This document shows, piece after piece, positions 60,743-64,000 of a stretch of 64,000 bases of DNA. The notes beneath the pieces are model-generated. The model did not search any database. It worked only from the letters and a program-made list of their open reading frames with translations, and had not been told where the DNA came from. The stretch is from assembly GCF_050337045.1 (NCBI RefSeq), contig NZ_JAKJSO010000013.1, forward strand, positions 62,001 through 126,000. Reading direction: 5' to 3'. Numbering within the stretch: position 1 is the first letter of the stretch; the number at the start of each line of letters is the position of its first letter. The position numbers and the translations under genes are program-made. This stretch comes from Photobacterium kagoshimensis. Lineage in GTDB: Bacteria; Pseudomonadota; Gammaproteobacteria; Enterobacterales; Vibrionaceae.

Positions 60743-60757
60743 CCATAATTTTGTCGC
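60743..60757 (-). promoter_or_regulatory. shared pilus motif, pilin copy 1
   Basis: Plus-strand CCATAATTTTGTCGC fits CCAT-W4-TTGWCGY. It lies about 140 bp upstream of the first pilin start. Confidence 0.45.
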
Positions 60758-60768
60758 CATACTACACG

Positions 60769-60783
60769 CCATAAAATTGACGT
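60769..60783 (-). promoter_or_regulatory. shared pilus motif, pilin copy 2
   Basis: Plus-strand CCATAAAATTGACGT fits CCAT-W4-TTGWCGY, 26 bp (start to start) from copy 1 in the same orientation. Confidence 0.45.
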
Positions 60784-61307
60784 CAAACATAAGCAACTCA
60801 ATAGCACAAAAATAACAATCAAAAACATGTCTAACCAGCAAAAAGAAGTGAAAGATTTCACCAACTAAAAACAAAAGACCACAAAAAAATCAGAATTAAA
60901 CACTAAAAAGCTCGGAACTCTTATAATTAAACACCAAAAACAAAATATGACACAAGTTTCATTAATTTATAAAATCAACAGTAATTTAATATCCAACAAA
61001 TAAATAAAACACCACCCAACCCATATCTATAAAATATATATCACTTGCTGGCAGCCCTATTTCTCCATTAAATCGGGCTAGATATTTTTTATCGTCAAAT
61101 GTTCAAGAGCCGAATATTCATCTAGCCATACTCACTTAGATAAATATAAAGCCCTCCTCCATATATATTGCTATCCATGGGGGGAATTAGAGTCGTAAGT
61201 TACGTGTTAGTGATCAGTGTTTAATCGATGCATCACGTCGGTGGGAAGCCACACCGAACCCATCATGAGCGATGTCGGTAATAAAGGTTCCCTCAGTTAA
61301 TGTGCCT

Positions 61308-61342
61308 CATGCCATTCATGCCGAAATATTGCAACTCATGCC
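61308..61342 (+). promoter_or_regulatory. CATGCC direct repeats upstream of yhjX
   Basis: CATGCC occurs at 61308, 61317 and 61337 on the plus strand. The last two are 20 bp apart, start to start, close to the two-turn spacing of LytTR-regulator repeats. E. coli YpdB recognises GGCATTTCAT direct repeats at yhjX, whose reverse complement ends in ATGCC. Confidence 0.5.
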
Positions 61343-61454
61343 GATGAACTGCGGTTCATTTTATAGTTAGCGCCAGCTATTGGCGCACGCTTGGGTTACG
61401 CGTATTAATACTGACCAATGAATCTTAATAACAACGATTTTTGGAGAATGCAGC

Positions 61455-62696
61455 ATGCAACCATCAGCCAATCAGCCCAACCGTCTATGGACGTTGCTGG
61501 GTACGATCCTAACGCAATTTGCGTTGGGCTCAGTTTATACCTGGAGCCTTTTTAATGCCCCACTGGCAAGCAAGCTGGAGACACCTGTCAGCCAAGTTGC
61601 TTTCTCATTTGGTATTTTAAGTCTTTCTTTGGCTGTTGCATCATCACTCTCGGGTAAACTTCAAGAGCGCTTTGGGGTGCGTAAAGTAACGATCAGTGCT
61701 GGCATCATGCTAGGTCTTAGCTTAATCATCACCTCTTATGCGCCTAATCTGATGGTGCTCTACGTGGTTGCTGGATTCTTAGTGGGATTTGCTGACGGTA
61801 CAGGCTACCTAATGACGCTATCAAACTGCGTGAAGTTTTTCCCTGAGCGTAAAGGTGTTGCATCGGCCTGTGCTATCGGCGCTTACGGCTTAGGTAGCCT
61901 AGGCTTCAAATACATTAACATGTACTTCTTAACTCACTCAGGCGTAGAAATGACATTTAGCGTATGGGGCATAATCGCCATGTGCTGCGTGGTGGTTGGC
62001 GGTATAATGATGCGTGACGCACCGATCCATAAAGAAGCAAGCCAAAACAAATCGAACCAAGCTGAATCACAAACCAATATGGCAGCGCCAATCTCAGAAG
62101 ACTTCACGCTTGCAGAGGCATTTAAAACACCACAATTTTGGATGCTTTCGCTTATATTCTTAACTGTTTGTATGTCAGGTCTTTACGTTATTGGGGTAGC
62201 AAAAGACATTGGTGAGAACTTTGTTCACCTGAACTCAACAGCCGCTGCAACCTCTGTTGCAATTATCGCAGTGTGTAACCTGTCTGGTCGTTTGGTGCTT
62301 GGCGTATTGTCAGATAAAATAGCGCGTATTCGTGTTATCAGTATTGCACTGGTTATTTGCTTAGTCGGCGTAGTGTGCTTACGCCTAGTCGCTCTAGAAC
62401 AATCAAGTTTTTACTTAGCAATTGCCTGTATTGCCTTTAGCTTTGGTGGCACGATTACCGTATATCCATCTTTGGTTAGTGACTTTTTTGGCTTAAACAA
62501 CCTAACCAAAAATTACGGTTTCATTTATTTAGGTTTTGGTATCGGTAGCTTTGTCGGCTCAGTAATTGCAGCCTTCTTTGGTGGCTTTACTGCAACCTTC
62601 TCTGTGATGCTAGCACTGGTTGTTATTTCTATCGTGTTCTCACTTACGGTTAAACTGCCAAGTAAAGCGCAACCGCTTCAGCCAGCGATGTGCTAA
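61455..62696 (+). CDS. yhjX: YhjX-like OFA-family MFS transporter
   Basis: A 413-residue major facilitator protein of the oxalate:formate antiporter family with twelve transmembrane segments. It is strongly similar to E. coli YhjX: LIGTI-like LLGTILTQFALGSVYTWSLF, PVSQVAFSFGILSLSLA, GKLQERFGVRKVT, and TITVYPSLVSDFFGLNNLTKNYG. In E. coli yhjX is induced by pyruvate via YpdA/YpdB. The start is the ATG at 61455, with TTGGAGA before it. It is followed by a terminator and then by the YpdA-like kinase gene. Confidence 0.93.
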   Translation: MQPSANQPNRLWTLLGTILTQFALGSVYTWSLFNAPLASKLETPVSQVAFSFGILSLSLAVASSLSGKLQERFGVRKVTISAGIMLGLSLIITSYAPNLMVLYVVAGFLVGFADGTGYLMTLSNCVKFFPERKGVASACAIGAYGLGSLGFKYINMYFLTHSGVEMTFSVWGIIAMCCVVVGGIMMRDAPIHKEASQNKSNQAESQTNMAAPISEDFTLAEAFKTPQFWMLSLIFLTVCMSGLYVIGVAKDIGENFVHLNSTAAATSVAIIAVCNLSGRLVLGVLSDKIARIRVISIALVICLVGVVCLRLVALEQSSFYLAIACIAFSFGGTITVYPSLVSDFFGLNNLTKNYGFIYLGFGIGSFVGSVIAAFFGGFTATFSVMLALVVISIVFSLTVKLPSKAQPLQPAMC

Positions 62697-62720
62697 TCAC
62701 TAACCGTTAAGTTGATTGTT

Positions 62721-62753
62721 AAGCCCTTATGTTCACTATAAGGGCTTTTTTCG
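62721..62753 (+). terminator. intrinsic terminator between yhjX and ypdA
   Basis: AAGCCCTTAT-GTTCACT-ATAAGGGCTTTTTT: a stem of about 10 pairs with a T6 tail. It ends only 2 nt before the ypdA ribosome-binding site. Confidence 0.9.
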
Positions 62754-62769
62754 TTAAAGGAGTTCTAGC

Positions 62770-64000
62770 TTGTTCCTTGAACATTTACAGATGCTATTCA
62801 ATGTATTGGAACGCGCGGCATTCATGTTGTCAGCGTTGTTCTTGCTAACACAAGCACGCGTATTCAAAGATATCATGCATAAGGATGAATCAGAGCGGAA
62901 GCCGACTGAGCTCATTTTTGTCTCTATATTGTTCATCTTTTTCGCGATTTTCAGTACTTATACCGGTGTAAATGTAGAAGGCTCATTAGTCAATGTTCGC
63001 ATTATCTCCATTATTTCTGGCGGTATTATTTTTGGCCCTTGGGTCGGCCTACCTGCGGGGATCATCTCAGGTATTCACCGCTTTTTGATCGATATAGATG
63101 GTCCAACATCTATCCCTTGCTTAATTACCAGTACCTTCGCGGGGGTTTGTGGCACCTTGATATACCGCTTTGGCAATAAAAAGCATTACATCTGCTGGGG
63201 CATCGCGGCTGGGATGTTTTGTGAAGTATTAACTATGGCATTAATATACCTACTAGCCGATGACAAAGATTTGGCCGCCAGTATTGTTCAAAACATTGGT
63301 TTACCTATGGTGCTTGGTTCTGCAAGTATCGGTTTAATCATTAAGCGAATTCAAGATGTTCACAATGAACGCGATCGCTTTGCTGCCCAACAAGCCAAAC
63401 GTTCATTAGATATTGCCAACCAAACCCTGCCTTTATTCAAGAAAAACCATGCTGATAGCCTGGCTCAGATATGTGACATTATTCGCAGAGAAACCCAAGC
63501 CGATGCGGTATTCATTACTGACCGTGAATTCATCTCGGCCTATGCAAATGGTAAAACACTCGGCCACTATAACGACCACCAAACCGCCTGTGGCCCGCTG
63601 GTACAAAAAGTCTTAGCCCAAAAAACCGATGTCGTTGCCAATAATTATGAATACGAAGATTTCCGCTCAGCCTTAATCATCCCGTTGCAAGAGGGCGACC
63701 ATATTACAGGTACGCTGAAAATCTGTTTTCGTAAGAAAAATCAAATCTCACAACCGCTTATCGAAATGGCACAGGGGTTATCCGTACTGATCTCTACCCA
63801 GATAGAAGCATCGAGCGCAGAACAAACCAAAATGATGCTACAAAAAGCGGAGTTCTCTGCATTACAAAGTAAGATTAATCCACACTTCTTATTCAATGCA
63901 CTCAATGCTATCTCGACCTTAATTCGGATTCAGCCAGATAAAGCACGCTCCTTGATCGCCAACCTAGCTGATTTTCTTCGTTATAATTTAGAACGAGATG
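62770..64000 (+). CDS. ypdA: LytS/YpdA-like sensor histidine kinase, 5' part
   Basis: The gene runs off the right edge after about 410 residues. It is very similar to E. coli YpdA: RAAFMLSALFLL, VEGSLVNVRIISIISGGIIF, FGPWVGLPAGIISGIHRFLI. The N-terminal membrane part is 5TMR-LytS (about 1-190), followed by a GAF domain (about 215-350). The kinase part begins at about 360, with LQSKINPHFLFNALNAISTL carrying the phospho-accepting His in NPHFLFN. I start at the TTG at 62770, because AAAGGAG lies 7 nt before it; an ATG at 62791 lacks a ribosome-binding site. A ypdB-like response regulator should follow outside the window. Confidence 0.92.
   Translation, partial: MFLEHLQMLFNVLERAAFMLSALFLLTQARVFKDIMHKDESERKPTELIFVSILFIFFAIFSTYTGVNVEGSLVNVRIISIISGGIIFGPWVGLPAGIISGIHRFLIDIDGPTSIPCLITSTFAGVCGTLIYRFGNKKHYICWGIAAGMFCEVLTMALIYLLADDKDLAASIVQNIGLPMVLGSASIGLIIKRIQDVHNERDRFAAQQAKRSLDIANQTLPLFKKNHADSLAQICDIIRRETQADAVFITDREFISAYANGKTLGHYNDHQTACGPLVQKVLAQKTDVVANNYEYEDFRSALIIPLQEGDHITGTLKICFRKKNQISQPLIEMAQGLSVLISTQIEASSAEQTKMMLQKAEFSALQSKINPHFLFNALNAISTLIRIQPDKARSLIANLADFLRYNLERD

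Larger units (their letters stand above)
60607..61454. other. long noncoding region between the pilin operon and yhjX
   Basis: About 850 bp, very AT-rich from 60650 to 61050. It contains two shared-motif copies near the pilin side, an AGCCC/GGGCT pair around 61052-61080, and the CATGCC direct repeats near the yhjX side. No gene seen. Confidence 0.6.

Noticed and set aside
61190..61300. Possible structured RNA or riboswitch before yhjX
   Set aside because: A TCGGTG/CACCGA pair is present, but I could not fold the region into a known riboswitch or RNA family.

Overview
This 64 kb window is chromosomal DNA of a marine gammaproteobacterium. Protein content and gene pairings (GrxA/YbjL-type antiporter, YciB-YciA-YciI, LdhA, FabV, PsrA with a FadE-like dehydrogenase, a VC1899-like DUF1887 protein, Tad pilus cluster) fit the Vibrionaceae. 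Photobacterium is my best guess, but this is inference from protein similarity remembered without a search. There are no rRNA or tRNA genes, insertion sequences, integrases or CRISPR arrays that I can see. Most of the window reads as stable backbone, with two large surface-pilus islands in the right-hand half.

Left part (1-19 kb). The 5' end of treB and the repressor gene treR lie on the minus strand, with two perfect TGGGAACATTCCCA operators between them. Next come an orphan CARF-HTH-PD-(D/E)XK nuclease of the DUF1887/Card1 family, a coiled-coil lipoprotein, an iron-dependent alcohol dehydrogenase with a 12-bp inverted repeat in its leader, grxA, a YbjL-like antiporter, a PhoP/PhoQ-like pair, fabV, a dCache chemoreceptor, and a FadE-type acyl-CoA dehydrogenase with its PsrA-type TetR regulator.

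Middle (19-39 kb). Two related signalling modules (19.3-21.2 kb minus, 27.1-29.5 kb plus) each pair a cNMP-fold histidine kinase with a receiver-only response regulator. Between them lie a DASS carboxylate transporter, a MATE exporter, a CBS protein and a DUF945 protein. Then come ldhA, a YfaZ-like outer-membrane protein, yciB-yciA, yciI, an AspS-type pilotin, an rRNA-methyltransferase-like gene behind a small basic ORF with a hairpin at its ribosome-binding site, an RluA-family pseudouridine synthase, an NSS transporter with an exact TyrR box, and a cardiolipin synthase.

Pilus region (39-60.6 kb, all minus strand except nothing on plus). A complete Tad/Flp type IVc pilus locus (39.1-51.2 kb) is split into two transcription units: tadE-tadF-tadG first, then a terminator, then flp-tadV-rcpC-rcpA-lipoprotein-tadZABCD-ompA. 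A yiaY-like alcohol dehydrogenase separates it from an eight-gene CS1/CFA-I-type (alpha) chaperone-usher operon (53.1-60.6 kb). That operon has two major-type pilins, a chaperone, an usher carrying a C-terminal LysM-like domain, a candidate tip adhesin and three small cysteine-containing subunits. A shared motif (CCAT, four A/T, TTGWCGY on the plus strand) occurs upstream of both flp and the first pilin. TadG carries a G10 tract and RcpA a G8 tract, candidates for slipped-strand switching.

Right end (61-64 kb). A YhjX-like OFA-family MFS transporter is followed by a YpdA-like LytS sensor kinase that runs off the window. In E. coli the YpdA/YpdB system activates yhjX, so adjacency here suggests the same circuit is physically linked. 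CATGCC direct repeats upstream of the transporter are candidate LytTR-regulator sites.
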